Origin: Solimonas marina
Lineage (GTDB): Bacteria; Pseudomonadota; Gammaproteobacteria; Nevskiales; Nevskiaceae
Assembly: GCF_012241385.1 (NCBI RefSeq)
Contig: NZ_JAAVXB010000002.1
Span: 1 to 64,000 of the forward strand
Length of the DNA: 64,000 bases
Direction: 5' to 3'
Shown here: piece by piece, positions 18,688 to 27,170 of the stretch
How positions within the stretch are numbered: position 1 is the first letter of the stretch
How the letters are laid out: each line of letters starts with the position of its first letter
Made by a program: the position numbers and the translations under genes
The notes under the pieces: model-generated
What the model was told of the DNA's origin: nothing
Seen by the model: the letters and a program-made list of their open reading frames with translations, nothing else
Database searches by the model: none

Positions 18688-20145
18688 TTACGCGGCCTCC
18701 AGGTCGACGATCCAGGTGTCCTTGGCGCCGCCGCCCTGCGAGCTGTTGACGACCAGCGAGCCCTTGGTCATCGCCACGCGGGTCAGGCCGCCGGTGGTGA
18801 CATAGACACTGTCGGCGCGCGACAGGATGAACGGCCGCAGATCCAGGTGACGCGGCTCGATGTCGCCGGCGTCGGTCATGGTCGGCGCGGTCGACAGCGA
18901 CAGCGTCGGCTGGGCCATGTAGTTGCGGGGGTTGGCGGTGATGAGTTTGCGGAAGGTCTCGCGTTCCTTCTTGGACGCGCGCGGGCCGATCATCATGCCG
19001 TAGCCGCCGGATTCGTTGGCCGGCTTGACGACCAGCTCGTCGAGGTGGTCGAGCACGTATTTGCGGTCGTCGTCGAACATGCACAGATAGCTTGGCACGT
19101 TCGGCAGAATGGCGTCCTCACCAAGATAGTAACGGATCATCTTCGGCACGAAGGCGTAGACGACCTTGTCGTCGGCGACGCCGGCGCCCGGCGCATTGAC
19201 CAGCGCGACCTTGCCCTTGAGCCAGGCCCGCATCAGGCCGCGCACGCCGAGGATGGAGTCCGGATGAAAGACTTCCGGGTCAAGGAACAGATCGTCGACA
19301 CGGCGATAGATCACGTCGACGCGGCGCGGACCGTAGACGGTGCGCATGTAGACGCAGTCGTCGTCGCCGACGAACAGATCCTGGCCTTCGACCAGTTCGA
19401 CGCCCATCTGCTGCGCGAGCCACGAGTGTTCGAAGTACGCCGAGTTGAAGATGCCGGGCGTCATCACCGCAATCGTCGGCGTGTCGCCGAGGCGCGGCGA
19501 CATCGACGCCAGCATGTCGTAGAGCTGCGCCGGGTAGTCGTCGACCGGCAGGATGGTGCTGGTCTGGAACAGTTCAGGGAACACGCGCTTGGTCACCTGG
19601 CGGTTCTCGACCATGTAGCTGACGCCGCTGGGCACGCGCAAATTGTCTTCGAGCACGTAGAGGGTGCCGTCGACGTCGCGGACCAGATCGCTGCCGCAGA
19701 TGTGGGCCCAGATGCCACCGCGCGGCTTCATGCCGATGCACTGCTTGCGGAAGTTCGCCGATTCGGCGAGCAGCTCGGCCGGAAAAATGCCGTCCTTGAC
19801 GATCTGCTGCTTACCGTAGATGTCCTGAATGAAGTGATTCAGCGCGCGCACCCGTTGCTGCAGGCCGGCATCGGTCCTCTGCCATTCGGTCTTGGCGATG
19901 GTGCGCGGGATGATGTCGAATGGCCACGAGCGGTCGACATTGCGGCCCTCCGAGTAGACCGTGAATGTGATGCCCATCACCTTGATCGCCAGTTCGGCGG
20001 CGAGGCGCCGCTCCGCCAGCTCGGTCGTATTCAGGCTGCCGAGGTAGTCCACCAGGTGCTGCGCCGCGGGCCGCGCCGCGCCGGGCCCGACGAAAAGTTC
20101 GTCGTGAAATCCTTTACAGCGGTAGTCGCTCCAGTCGATCGCCAT
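18688..20145 (-). CDS. Circularly permuted type 2 ATP-grasp protein (DUF404/DUF407)
   Basis: 485-aa protein of the circularly permuted ATP-grasp family that partners alpha-E and transglutaminase proteins, probably an ATP-dependent peptide ligase. Recognisable elements include GLQQRVRALNHFIQDIYG, IGMKPRGGIWAHICGSDLVRD, the acidic metal/ATP motif LYVLEDNLRVPSGVSYM, and the later ELVVKPANESGGYGMMIGP loop. Length fits the family. It is the first gene of a two-gene minus-strand operon with alpha-E. The 128 bp to minC is divergent. Confidence 0.92.
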   Translation of the reverse strand: MAIDWSDYRCKGFHDELFVGPGAARPAAQHLVDYLGSLNTTELAERRLAAELAIKVMGITFTVYSEGRNVDRSWPFDIIPRTIAKTEWQRTDAGLQQRVRALNHFIQDIYGKQQIVKDGIFPAELLAESANFRKQCIGMKPRGGIWAHICGSDLVRDVDGTLYVLEDNLRVPSGVSYMVENRQVTKRVFPELFQTSTILPVDDYPAQLYDMLASMSPRLGDTPTIAVMTPGIFNSAYFEHSWLAQQMGVELVEGQDLFVGDDDCVYMRTVYGPRRVDVIYRRVDDLFLDPEVFHPDSILGVRGLMRAWLKGKVALVNAPGAGVADDKVVYAFVPKMIRYYLGEDAILPNVPSYLCMFDDDRKYVLDHLDELVVKPANESGGYGMMIGPRASKKERETFRKLITANPRNYMAQPTLSLSTAPTMTDAGDIEPRHLDLRPFILSRADSVYVTTGGLTRVAMTKGSLVVNSSQGGGAKDTWIVDLEAA

Positions 20146-20273
20146 GTGCCTGTTCGTTTGGGGGCATTCTTGTCCCCCGTTTATCGCAAAACGCGAGCCA
20201 AGGGAAATCTGGCCCGACCGGCGAATCGATTCGGCGAACGGTGTAAAATTTCGAGAACCTGCTTCGCCTGCTC

Positions 20274-20984
20274 ATGACGCCAAACAACGCGCTGGAATTC
20301 AAGGGTCGGATGCTGTCGCTGACGCGAGCCCGCGTCGTCGATGCCGACCTCGCCGCCATTACCGCCCAACTGCGCGACTTCGCGCGGCAGATGCCGCAGG
20401 CCGTGATCGGCATGCCGATCGTGCTCGAAGCCGACGCGCCGCTGCCGCTCGACGGCGTGCTGGCGGCGCTGCGCGAAGTCGGCATGCAGCCGCTTGGCGT
20501 CGTCGATGGGCCGCTGGCCGACGCGGCACGCGAGCTTGGTCTGGCGGTGCTGCCGCCCGATACCGGCGCGACGCGTTCACGCCCGGCGCCTGCGGCCCCG
20601 GCCGCCGCTGCGCCGCCACCCCCACCGCCACCGCCTGTGGCGGCGCAGCGCGTGCCGACGCGTGTCGTCAACGATCCGGTGCGCTCCGGTCAGCAGATCT
20701 ATGCCGCCGACGGCGATCTGGTCGTGACCTCGACCGTCAGCCCCGGCGCCGAAGTGGTGGCCGACGGCTGCGTCCATCTCTACGGCACCTTGCGTGGCCG
20801 GGCGATCGCCGGTGCGCGCGGCGATACCAGTGCCCGCATCTTCTGCCGGCGCTTCGAGGCCGAGCTGGTCGCGGTGGCCGGCGTTTACGCCGTGGCCGAA
20901 CAGATGCAAGGCGACCTGCGCGGCAAGCCCGCGCAGGTCGTGCTGGTCGATGGCAAACTAAAGATTGAACCTCTGGACTGGTAA
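20274..20984 (+). CDS. minC: Septum site-determining protein MinC
   Basis: 236-aa cell-division inhibitor that, with MinD, blocks FtsZ assembly at the poles. The N-terminal MinC domain (about 1-100) contains LEFKGRMLSLTRARVVDAD. A Pro/Ala-rich linker with a run of prolines (about 105-122) leads to the C-terminal beta-helical domain (VRSGQQIYAADGDLVV, HLYGTLRGRAIAGARGD) that binds MinD and dimerises. It is first of minCDE, with 45 bp to minD. A TAAAAT box at 20244-20249 lies upstream but I see no convincing -35 element. Confidence 0.94.
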   Translation: MTPNNALEFKGRMLSLTRARVVDADLAAITAQLRDFARQMPQAVIGMPIVLEADAPLPLDGVLAALREVGMQPLGVVDGPLADAARELGLAVLPPDTGATRSRPAPAAPAAAAPPPPPPPPVAAQRVPTRVVNDPVRSGQQIYAADGDLVVTSTVSPGAEVVADGCVHLYGTLRGRAIAGARGDTSARIFCRRFEAELVAVAGVYAVAEQMQGDLRGKPAQVVLVDGKLKIEPLDW

Positions 20985-21029
20985 GCGTTTGCGCGTACCG
21001 GGACTTCAAACTTTCATCAGGGATTATCC

Positions 21030-21839
21030 GTGGCAAAAATCGTCGTAGTGACTTCGGGCAAGGGCGGCGTCGGCAAGACCACGACCAGTGCGTCGTTCTC
21101 GACCGGCCTGGCGATGCGCGGCCACAAGACCGTCGTCATCGATTTCGACGTCGGCCTGCGCAATCTCGATCTGATCATGGGCTGCGAGCGCCGCGTGGTG
21201 TTCGACTTCGTCAATGTGATCAACGGCGAGGCCAACCTGCGCCAGGCGTTGATCAAGGACAAGACGCACGACAAGCTCTACATCCTGGCCGCCAGCCAGA
21301 CCCGCGACAAGGACGCGCTGACCGAGGAAGGTGTCGGCCGCGTGCTCGAGGAACTGGCCAAGGAATTCGACTACATCGTCTGCGATTCACCCGCCGGGAT
21401 CGAACGTGGTGCGCATCTGGCGATGTACTACGCCGACGAGGCGCTGGTCGTCACCAATCCAGAAGTCTCCAGCGTCCGCGATTCGGATCGCGTGCTCGGC
21501 CTGCTGTCGAGCAAGACCCAGCACGTCGAGAAGGGCGAAGGCCGTGTCAAGGAGCACCTGGTGCTGACGCGCTACAACCCGATGCGCGTCGAAAAGGGCG
21601 AAATGCTGTCGATCGACGACGTCACCGAGATTCTCGCGATCCCGCTGCTCGGCGTGATCCCGGAGTCGCCGGCGGTGCTGTCGTCGTCGAATGCCGGCGC
21701 GCCGGTCATCCTCAATCAGGAGACCGACGCCGGCCGTGCCTACGACGACCTCGTCGCGCGCTTCCTTGGCGAGGAAAGGCCGCATCGCTTCATCACCGCC
21801 GAGAAGAAAGGTCTGTTCGGCCGCATCTTCGGAGGTTGA
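21030..21839 (+). CDS. minD: Septum site-determining ATPase MinD
   Basis: 269-aa ParA/MinD ATPase that recruits MinC to the membrane and is driven off by MinE to give pole-to-pole oscillation. The deviant Walker A motif GKGGVGKTT is at residues 10-18; Walker-like IDFDVGLRNLDL follows, and YIVCDSPAGIERGA is the hallmark switch region. The C-terminus (KKGLFGRIFGG) is the amphipathic membrane-targeting helix. Followed after 4 bp by minE. Confidence 0.97.
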   Translation: MAKIVVVTSGKGGVGKTTTSASFSTGLAMRGHKTVVIDFDVGLRNLDLIMGCERRVVFDFVNVINGEANLRQALIKDKTHDKLYILAASQTRDKDALTEEGVGRVLEELAKEFDYIVCDSPAGIERGAHLAMYYADEALVVTNPEVSSVRDSDRVLGLLSSKTQHVEKGEGRVKEHLVLTRYNPMRVEKGEMLSIDDVTEILAIPLLGVIPESPAVLSSSNAGAPVILNQETDAGRAYDDLVARFLGEERPHRFITAEKKGLFGRIFGG

Positions 21840-21843
21840 GACG

Positions 21844-22107
21844 ATGGCGATGGATTGGCTCAAATATTTTCGTGGCGAACCGAAGAACACCGCCTCGCTG
21901 GCCAAGGAGCGGCTCAAGGTCGTCGTTGCGCATCAGCGTGACGGGCGCTCCAACGGTCCGGTCTATCTGCCGCGCCTGCGCGAGGAACTGCTGTCCGTGG
22001 TGCGCAAGTACGTGACCGTGCCGGACGACGCGGTGCAGATCAATGTGCAGCGCGAGGACGGCCTGGAAGTGCTGGAAATGAACATCCAGCTGCCGGAAGC
22101 GGACTGA
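21844..22107 (+). CDS. minE: Cell division topological specificity factor MinE
   Basis: 87-aa protein that stimulates MinD ATPase and confines MinCD to the poles. It starts MAMDWLKYFRGEPKNTA; the anti-MinCD helix/strand region is ASLAKERLKVVVAHQRDGRS, and the topological-specificity domain contains YLPRLREELLSVVRKYV. The ATG at 21844 is 4 bp after the minD stop, giving the family length; open frame further upstream is not needed. Confidence 0.95.
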   Translation: MAMDWLKYFRGEPKNTASLAKERLKVVVAHQRDGRSNGPVYLPRLREELLSVVRKYVTVPDDAVQINVQREDGLEVLEMNIQLPEAD

Positions 22108-22171
22108 CCCGACAACGGCGGCCCATCGTGGCCGGCTCGGCGGAATAAGCTTAGAACGAATGCGGCGGATG

Positions 22172-22215
22172 GCCCTGGTCATCCGTCCGCATGAGTGCGG
22201 GACCGGGGCTTTTTT
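22172..22215 (+). terminator. Probable terminator between minE and fpr, with an alternative hairpin
   Basis: GCCCTGGT (22172-22179) pairs with ACCGGGGC (22202-22209; one G-U wobble), followed by six T at 22210-22215. The same segment can instead lie in the loop of a second hairpin, CGGATG/CATCCG flanked by TGCGG/CCGCA (about 22161-22191). The structures exclude each other, and end 50 bp before fpr. Confidence 0.5.
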
Positions 22216-22264
22216 CTTACACTTCGCCGCCCCCAACGGTTCATTCGCTCAGGATAGTTGTCAA

Positions 22265-23041
22265 ATGGTTGCTCTCGCCACCGAGACCGTGCTGTCGGTT
22301 CGTCACTGGAACGATACGCTGTTCAGTTTCACCTGCACCCGCGATACCGCGCTGCGCTTCCGTAATGGCCAGTTCGTGATGATCGGCCTGCAGGTCAACG
22401 GCAAGCCGCTGATGCGCGCGTACAGCATCGCCAGCCCGAATTACGATGAGAACCTCGAGTTCTTCAGCATCAAGGTCGACAACGGCCCGCTGACGTCGCG
22501 CCTGCAGCACCTGAAGGTCGGCGACGAGCTGATCGTCAGCCGCAAGCCGACCGGTACGCTGGTGCTCGACGATCTCAAGCCCGGCAAGAATCTGTTCCTG
22601 ATCGGCACCGGCACGGGCCTGGCGCCGTTCATGAGCCTGATCCGCGATCCGGACGTTTACGAGCGCTTCGAGAAGGTCGTGCTGTTCCACGGCGTGCGCA
22701 ACGTCAACGACCTGGCCTATCACGACTACATCACCGAGGACCTGCCGAACGACGAATTCCTCGGCGAGCTGGTCCGCGACAAGCTGGTCTACTACCCGTC
22801 GGTCACGCGCGAAACGTTCCGCTATCAGGGTCGCATCACCGATCTGATCGAGAACGGCAAGCTGTGCCGCGACATCGGCCTGGCGGACATGAACCCGACC
22901 GACGACCGTGTGATGATCTGCGGCAGCCCGTCGCTGCTGACCGATCTGTGCAACGTGCTCGACAAGCGCGGCTTCGAGATTTCGCCGCATATCGGCACGC
23001 CGGGTGACTACGTCATCGAGCGTGCGTTCGTCGAGAAGTAG
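22265..23041 (+). CDS. fpr: Ferredoxin--NADP+ reductase
   Basis: 258-aa FAD enzyme of the bacterial FPR type, moving electrons between NADPH and ferredoxin or flavodoxin. The FAD-binding RxYS motif is RAYS at 51-54; the NADP pyrophosphate motif GTGTGLAP is at 114-121; the C-terminal segment ends VIERAFVEK, with no C-terminal Tyr, as in class I bacterial FPRs. The ATG at 22265 (AGGAT about 13 bp upstream) gives exactly the family length; the frame opens further upstream but includes terminator sequence. Possible partner of the P450 at 8.3 kb. Its stop codon lies in a REP-like palindrome. Confidence 0.94.
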   Translation: MVALATETVLSVRHWNDTLFSFTCTRDTALRFRNGQFVMIGLQVNGKPLMRAYSIASPNYDENLEFFSIKVDNGPLTSRLQHLKVGDELIVSRKPTGTLVLDDLKPGKNLFLIGTGTGLAPFMSLIRDPDVYERFEKVVLFHGVRNVNDLAYHDYITEDLPNDEFLGELVRDKLVYYPSVTRETFRYQGRITDLIENGKLCRDIGLADMNPTDDRVMICGSPSLLTDLCNVLDKRGFEISPHIGTPGDYVIERAFVEK

Positions 23042-23113
23042 GAGCGGCGCAAGCCGCGACCATCTCCAACCGACCCCACCGCCTGCAGCGGTCGCGGCTT
23101 GCGCCGCTCCTAC
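23038..23113. repeat. REP-like palindromic pair at the end of fpr
   Basis: Two perfect 24-base inverted arms, 23038-23061 and 23090-23113, separated by 28 bases. Each begins or ends in GTAGGAGCGGC and contains its own small palindrome GCGGC-GCAA-GCCGC. This matches the GTAGGAGCGGC...GCCGCGA REP style I know from Pseudomonas and Xanthomonadaceae. The left arm contains the fpr stop codon. A degraded half (GTTGCTCCTACAG) occurs near 23229. The rest of 23114-23370 shows no gene or other structure. Confidence 0.7.
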
Positions 23114-23370
23114 AACGCTTCCCAGGTGTTTTGCGAATTCCCCGAACCGTTCATGCCGAGTGCCGCGCGTAGCGCGGTGTATCGAGGCACGCGCAAGGTC
23201 CGGATCTGCAGCCGCCGCGACGACACAGTTGCTCCTACAGCTTGAACGCTGCGCTTGCTGTGCGGTGGCGGCACACGACCTGCCTTCGCTCGCGACGCCC
23301 GTGTGCCCTATTTCGGGGCCTCGCGGCGTTGCAGCTTTATCCGATGAGCGTCTCGGTATGGCGCCGACAC

Positions 23371-23400
23371 AAAAAGCCCCGGCATGGCCGGGGCTTTTTT
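23371..23400. terminator. Bidirectional rho-independent terminator
   Basis: Perfect 13-base arms AAAAAGCCCCGGC and GCCGGGGCTTTTT with loop ATG, so each strand reads a GC stem followed by a T-run. It ends 16 bp from the fadD stop, and serves fadD (minus strand) and anything transcribed from fpr. Confidence 0.9.
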
Positions 23401-23416
23401 CGTGGTATTCCCGGGC

Positions 23417-25096
23417 TTATTTGCCGCGTAGTTCCTTGCGCAGCACCTTGCCGACGTTGCTCTTCGGCAGCTCGTCGAGGAAGGTGATGTAGCGCGGCAG
23501 TTTGTAGCCGGTCAGCTGTTCCTGGCAGTACTTGCGCAGATCGGCTTCGGTCAGGTTCGGGTCTTTCTTGACGACGAAGATCTTCACGACCTCGCCGGAC
23601 TTGTCGTCGGGCACGCCGATGCAGGCGACTTCGAGCACGCCCGGATGCTGGGCGACGACGCCTTCGATCTCGTTCGGGAAGACGTTGAAGCCGGACACCA
23701 GGATCATGTCCTTCTTGCGGTCGACGAGGCGGATGTAGCCCTTGTCCTCGAACACCGCGACGTCGCCGGTCTTCAGCCAGCCATCGGCGGTGAAAACCTT
23801 GTCGCTTTCCTCGGGACGCTGCCAGTAGCCCTGCATGACCTGTGGACCCTTCACGCACAGCTCGCCAGGCTGCCCCGGCGCCGCCGGTTTGCCGTCGTCG
23901 TCGAGCAGGGCGACATCGGTCGACGGCAGCGGTACGCCGATGGTGCCGTTCCAGCCCGGCTTGTCGAGCGGCGCGAAGCTGACCACCGGTGAGCATTCGG
24001 TCAGACCGTAGCCTTCGCTGAGCGCGACGCCGGTGATCTTCAGCCATTGGTCGGCGACCGCCTGCTGCACGGCGGTGCCGCCGCCCACCGCGATCTTCAG
24101 CTTCGAGAAATCGAGATCGGCGAAGCCGGGCGCATTGAGCAGGCCATTGAACAGGGTGTTGACGCCGGTCAGCACGGTGAAGCCGCTGTTGCGCAGCGTT
24201 TCGCAGAACGCCTTCATGTCGCGCGGATTGGTGACCAGCACATTGCGGCAGCCGTGCTTGAAGAACAGCAGCGCGTTCACTGTCAGCGCGAAGATGTGGT
24301 ACAGCGGCAGCGCGGTGATGACCACGTCCTTGCCGTCCTCGATGAACGGGCCCATCCAGGCGCTGATCTGCTGCAGGTTGGCGACCGAGTTGCCGTGCGT
24401 CAGGACGGCACCCTTCGATACGCCGGTGGTGCCGCCGGTGTACTGCAGGAAGGCGATGTCGTCGTGCGTCAGCTTGACGCGCGCGTAAGGCTGGCTGCGC
24501 CCCTGCGCGAGCGCACTGCGCAACGCAACGGTGCCCGGAATGCTCCAGGCCGGCACCATCTTCTTGATGCGTTTGACGGCGAAGTTGACGAGCAGGCGCT
24601 TGGGAAAGCCTTCCATGTCGCCGATCTGCGTGGTGATGACGTGCCGGATCGGCGTCTTCGCCACGACCTGCTGCAGGGTCGTGCAGAAGTTCTCGACGAT
24701 GACGATGGCCTTGGCGCCGCTGTCGCGCAGCTGGTGTTCAAGCTCGCGGGCGGTGTACAGCGGATTGACGTTGACGACCACCATGCCGGCGCGCAGGACG
24801 CCGAACAGCGCGACCGGGTACTGCAGCAGGTTCGGCATCATCAAGGCCACGCGATCGCCGCGCTGTAGGCCGGCGACGTTCTGCAGATACGAGGCGAAGT
24901 CCTGTGTCTGGCGGTCGAGCTCGGCGTAGTCCAGCGTTGCGCCCATGCACTCGAAGGCGACGCCGCGGTAGCGTTTGCAGCTCTGCTCGAGCACATCGAC
25001 CAGCGAGGCGTAGGCCTGCATGTCGACGGTATGCGGAACGCCTTTCGGGTATTCGCCGAACCAGGCGGGCACCGGCGACAGGTCTGCGTTGGCCAT
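23417..25096 (-). CDS. fadD: Long-chain fatty acid--CoA ligase
   Basis: 559-aa acyl-CoA synthetase activating long-chain fatty acids with ATP and CoA for beta-oxidation or lipid synthesis. The AMP-binding motif YTGGTTGVSKG is at 219-229, followed by the adenylation motif SEGYGLTECSPV and the hinge DRKKDMILVSGFNVFPNEIE; the catalytic Lys is near the C-terminus (SNVGKVLRKELRGK). ATG at 25096 has AAGGAG upstream; a larger frame to 25144 is open but lacks that signal. Downstream it ends at a bidirectional terminator. Confidence 0.93.
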   Translation of the reverse strand: MANADLSPVPAWFGEYPKGVPHTVDMQAYASLVDVLEQSCKRYRGVAFECMGATLDYAELDRQTQDFASYLQNVAGLQRGDRVALMMPNLLQYPVALFGVLRAGMVVVNVNPLYTARELEHQLRDSGAKAIVIVENFCTTLQQVVAKTPIRHVITTQIGDMEGFPKRLLVNFAVKRIKKMVPAWSIPGTVALRSALAQGRSQPYARVKLTHDDIAFLQYTGGTTGVSKGAVLTHGNSVANLQQISAWMGPFIEDGKDVVITALPLYHIFALTVNALLFFKHGCRNVLVTNPRDMKAFCETLRNSGFTVLTGVNTLFNGLLNAPGFADLDFSKLKIAVGGGTAVQQAVADQWLKITGVALSEGYGLTECSPVVSFAPLDKPGWNGTIGVPLPSTDVALLDDDGKPAAPGQPGELCVKGPQVMQGYWQRPEESDKVFTADGWLKTGDVAVFEDKGYIRLVDRKKDMILVSGFNVFPNEIEGVVAQHPGVLEVACIGVPDDKSGEVVKIFVVKKDPNLTEADLRKYCQEQLTGYKLPRYITFLDELPKSNVGKVLRKELRGK

Positions 25097-25168
25097 GATC
25101 TTCTCCTTGTGCGTTATAGCGTTGGCGGCCATCTGGGCGGCCAAGCGCCGGATTATAGGAAGCGCCGT

Positions 25169-26476
25169 TCAGGCCTCGCCTTGGCGTTGCAGCCATTCGC
25201 GCAGTGTGAGCGACCCATGTCGCTCGGCGAAATCGGCCTCCGCCTGGTCGATCAGCTGGCGTGTGGCGCGCGCCAGTGGATTGCGGGCAGTGGGTAGGCC
25301 GCTGCCGGTGCGGGCGATCGTCCACAGCCGTGCGACGGTGATGGCGCTGAGGTCGACGGCCGGCAGCAACTGGGTGCGGGCCTTGCCGGCCTCGACCAGC
25401 AGGCCGTTGAAGATCAGATGGTCGACGGCGCGGCGCACGTGTTCGGTCTCGGCGCCGATGGCGTGACCGAGTTCGTCCTGCGTGTAGGCCGGCTCGCCGC
25501 TGGCGTAGCGGTGCCCGGTCAGCGCCATCACCATCAGCGTCACGTATTCGGACTGACGGCCGCTCGGCAGTTTCGGCGTGCGGTGCTGACGCAGTTGCTC
25601 GGGATGCTGGACGTAGAACGCCAGTTGGCAGCCGAGCAGCAGAATCATCCAGCCGACATAGATCCAGATCAGCAGGAAGATCAGGATCGCGAAGCTCGAA
25701 TAGACGGCGTTGTAGTTGGTGGCGCCGGCGACGAACGATGCGAACAAGAGGCTGCCGGTCTGCCAGGCGATGCCGGCGAAGATGCCGCCGACCAGCGCCG
25801 CCTTGATGCGCACACGGGTGTTCGGTACGTAGTTGTAGAGAAAGGTGAAGACGAAAATGATCAACACGTACGGCACCAGGCGGCCGACGAGGTAGATCAG
25901 ATAGCCGAACGGCTCATATTCCTTGAGGTCGGCGATCACCGACGAGTTGAGCACGCTGGCGGTGATGCCGACCGCCGAGAACATCAGCACCGGCCCGACC
26001 GTCAGCACTGCGAAGTAGTCGCCGAGGCGTTGCGACAGTGGCCGTGGCCGCTCGATGCGCCAGACGAAGTTGAACGCGCTTTCCACCTTCTGGATCAACG
26101 ACAGCGCCGACCAGAACAGCAGCGCCACGCCCAGCGAGCCGAGCACGCCGACCTGCATCTTCTCGATGAAGCTGACGATCTTCTGTGTCAGCTCCGCCGC
26201 CTGCGGCCCCAGCGGCGCGAGGAACTCGGCGAGAAACGGCTCGATCGCGTTGTGTGCGCCCAATGCCTTGAGCACCGAGAACGCCAGGGCCAGCAGCGGC
26301 ACGATCGACAGCAAGGTCGTATAGACCAGGCTCATCGCGCGCATCGTCAGCTGGCCTTCGAGCAGGTCGCGGAGCATGACGAAGGCATAGCGTCCGAGGC
26401 GGATGCCGCGGTGTCGCCGGCCGGTCGATTCGTGTGCCCAGAGCTGTTCGCGCAGGCGCAGCAGATAGCGTTTCAT
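25169..26476 (-). CDS. YihY/BrkB-family inner-membrane protein
   Basis: 435-aa membrane protein of the YihY (formerly RNase BN, BrkB) family. About six transmembrane segments lie within residues 35-300, with the family signature MRAMSLVYTTLLSIVPLLALAF near the first and NYNAVYSSFAILIFLLIWIYVGWMILLLG near the last. The C-terminal ~130 residues form a soluble region resembling a winged helix (QDELGHAIGAETEHVRRAVDHLIFNGLLVEA), seen in some longer members. Start at ATG 26476 (MKRYLLRL); a TTG five codons earlier is possible. Function remains unsettled in the family. Confidence 0.9.
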   Translation of the reverse strand: MKRYLLRLREQLWAHESTGRRHRGIRLGRYAFVMLRDLLEGQLTMRAMSLVYTTLLSIVPLLALAFSVLKALGAHNAIEPFLAEFLAPLGPQAAELTQKIVSFIEKMQVGVLGSLGVALLFWSALSLIQKVESAFNFVWRIERPRPLSQRLGDYFAVLTVGPVLMFSAVGITASVLNSSVIADLKEYEPFGYLIYLVGRLVPYVLIIFVFTFLYNYVPNTRVRIKAALVGGIFAGIAWQTGSLLFASFVAGATNYNAVYSSFAILIFLLIWIYVGWMILLLGCQLAFYVQHPEQLRQHRTPKLPSGRQSEYVTLMVMALTGHRYASGEPAYTQDELGHAIGAETEHVRRAVDHLIFNGLLVEAGKARTQLLPAVDLSAITVARLWTIARTGSGLPTARNPLARATRQLIDQAEADFAERHGSLTLREWLQRQGEA

Positions 26477-26560
26477 GGGGCGAGCATACAAGTGCGGTCG
26501 TGACCGGTCATGCGCCGCAAGGGTGGATATGCCATTCGTCGGCTCGCGGCAGTCCGGGCA

Positions 26561-26588
26561 TTGACATCGGGTCGCGACTGATTATGCT
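26561..26588 (+). promoter_or_regulatory. Sigma-70 promoter of the phasin-like gene
   Basis: TTGACA (26561-26566), a 16-bp spacer, then TATGCT (26583-26588). The -35 is consensus and the -10 matches four of six positions. Predicted start of transcription falls near 26595, just before the palindrome at 26601. Confidence 0.6.
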
Positions 26589-26600
26589 GTACTGCAACAT

Positions 26601-26615
26601 TGCTGCACTGCAGCA
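26601..26615. promoter_or_regulatory. Palindromic operator, PhaR-type candidate
   Basis: TGCTGCACTGCAGCA is a 7+1+7 palindrome just downstream of the -10 element. Its core reads CTGC-N3-GCAG, which agrees with the TGC-rich site I recall for the polyhydroxyalkanoate repressor PhaR of Paracoccus. The location after a phasin-gene promoter fits repression. The regulator gene is not in the window. Confidence 0.45.
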
Positions 26616-26665
26616 CAAAGGGGTCGGGTGTTTTTTTCTTTCTTGAAAAACGTGGAGTGCAGCAA

Positions 26666-27133
26666 ATGAGCGTTGAAACGATTGTGAGCGATGTGAAGTC
26701 CCGTGCGGATCTGGTCAAGACGCGTGGTCAGGCGGCGCTGGAAGCGGGCGTCGACACGCTGATGACGGCCAACACCATCGTCGTCGATGGCGTGCAGGAA
26801 CTGGTGCAGACCAACGTCGGCGCCGGCAAGGAACTGGCGACGCTCGTGCAGGCCAGCGTGACCAAGGCCAAGACCGACGGTTTCAAGGCCGTGGCCGCCA
26901 ACCCGGTTGCCTACATCCCGGAAGGCAAGGGCACCGTCGTCACCGCCTACACCGATTCGGTCAAGGTCGTGACCAAGACCGGCGATGAGCTGGCCAAGAC
27001 CCTCAAGAGCGGCGTCGAGACGATCAGCGCCAAGCTGCAGGGCGAAGTTCCGGTCGTCGCCAAGGCGAAGAAGACCGTGAAGAAGACCGCGACCAAGGCC
27101 AAGAAGGCCGCCAAGAAGGTCGTCGAGGCGTAA
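26666..27133 (+). CDS. Phasin-like protein with histone H1-like tail
   Basis: 155-aa protein. Residues 1-125 are helical with phasin-style composition (VETIVSDVKSRADLVKTRGQ, GKELATLVQASVTKAKTDGF); the last ~30 residues are a Lys/Ala tail (VAKAKKTVKKTATKAKKAAKK). The combination recalls PhaF, which coats polyhydroxyalkanoate granules and touches DNA, though this version is much shorter. No PHA synthase is in the window. ATG at 26666 with GTGGAG at 26652-26657. It has its own strong promoter and terminator. Alternative: a non-PHA helical stress protein of similar composition. Confidence 0.75.
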   Translation: MSVETIVSDVKSRADLVKTRGQAALEAGVDTLMTANTIVVDGVQELVQTNVGAGKELATLVQASVTKAKTDGFKAVAANPVAYIPEGKGTVVTAYTDSVKVVTKTGDELAKTLKSGVETISAKLQGEVPVVAKAKKTVKKTATKAKKAAKKVVEA

Positions 27134-27170
27134 GAACCGGCGGCGCAGCCTTCGTGCTGCGTACGCTTGC

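Noticed and set aside
17707-20277. 856-codon open frame on the plus strand opposite alpha-E and ATP-grasp genes
   Set aside because: Antisense to two well-recognised families; composition (His/Gln/Arg/Ala-rich, no domains) is the usual shadow of GC-rich coding DNA.
21691-21843. Longer MinE start upstream of 21844
   Set aside because: The frame is open upstream only inside minD; the ATG at 21844 gives the family length and standard N-terminus.
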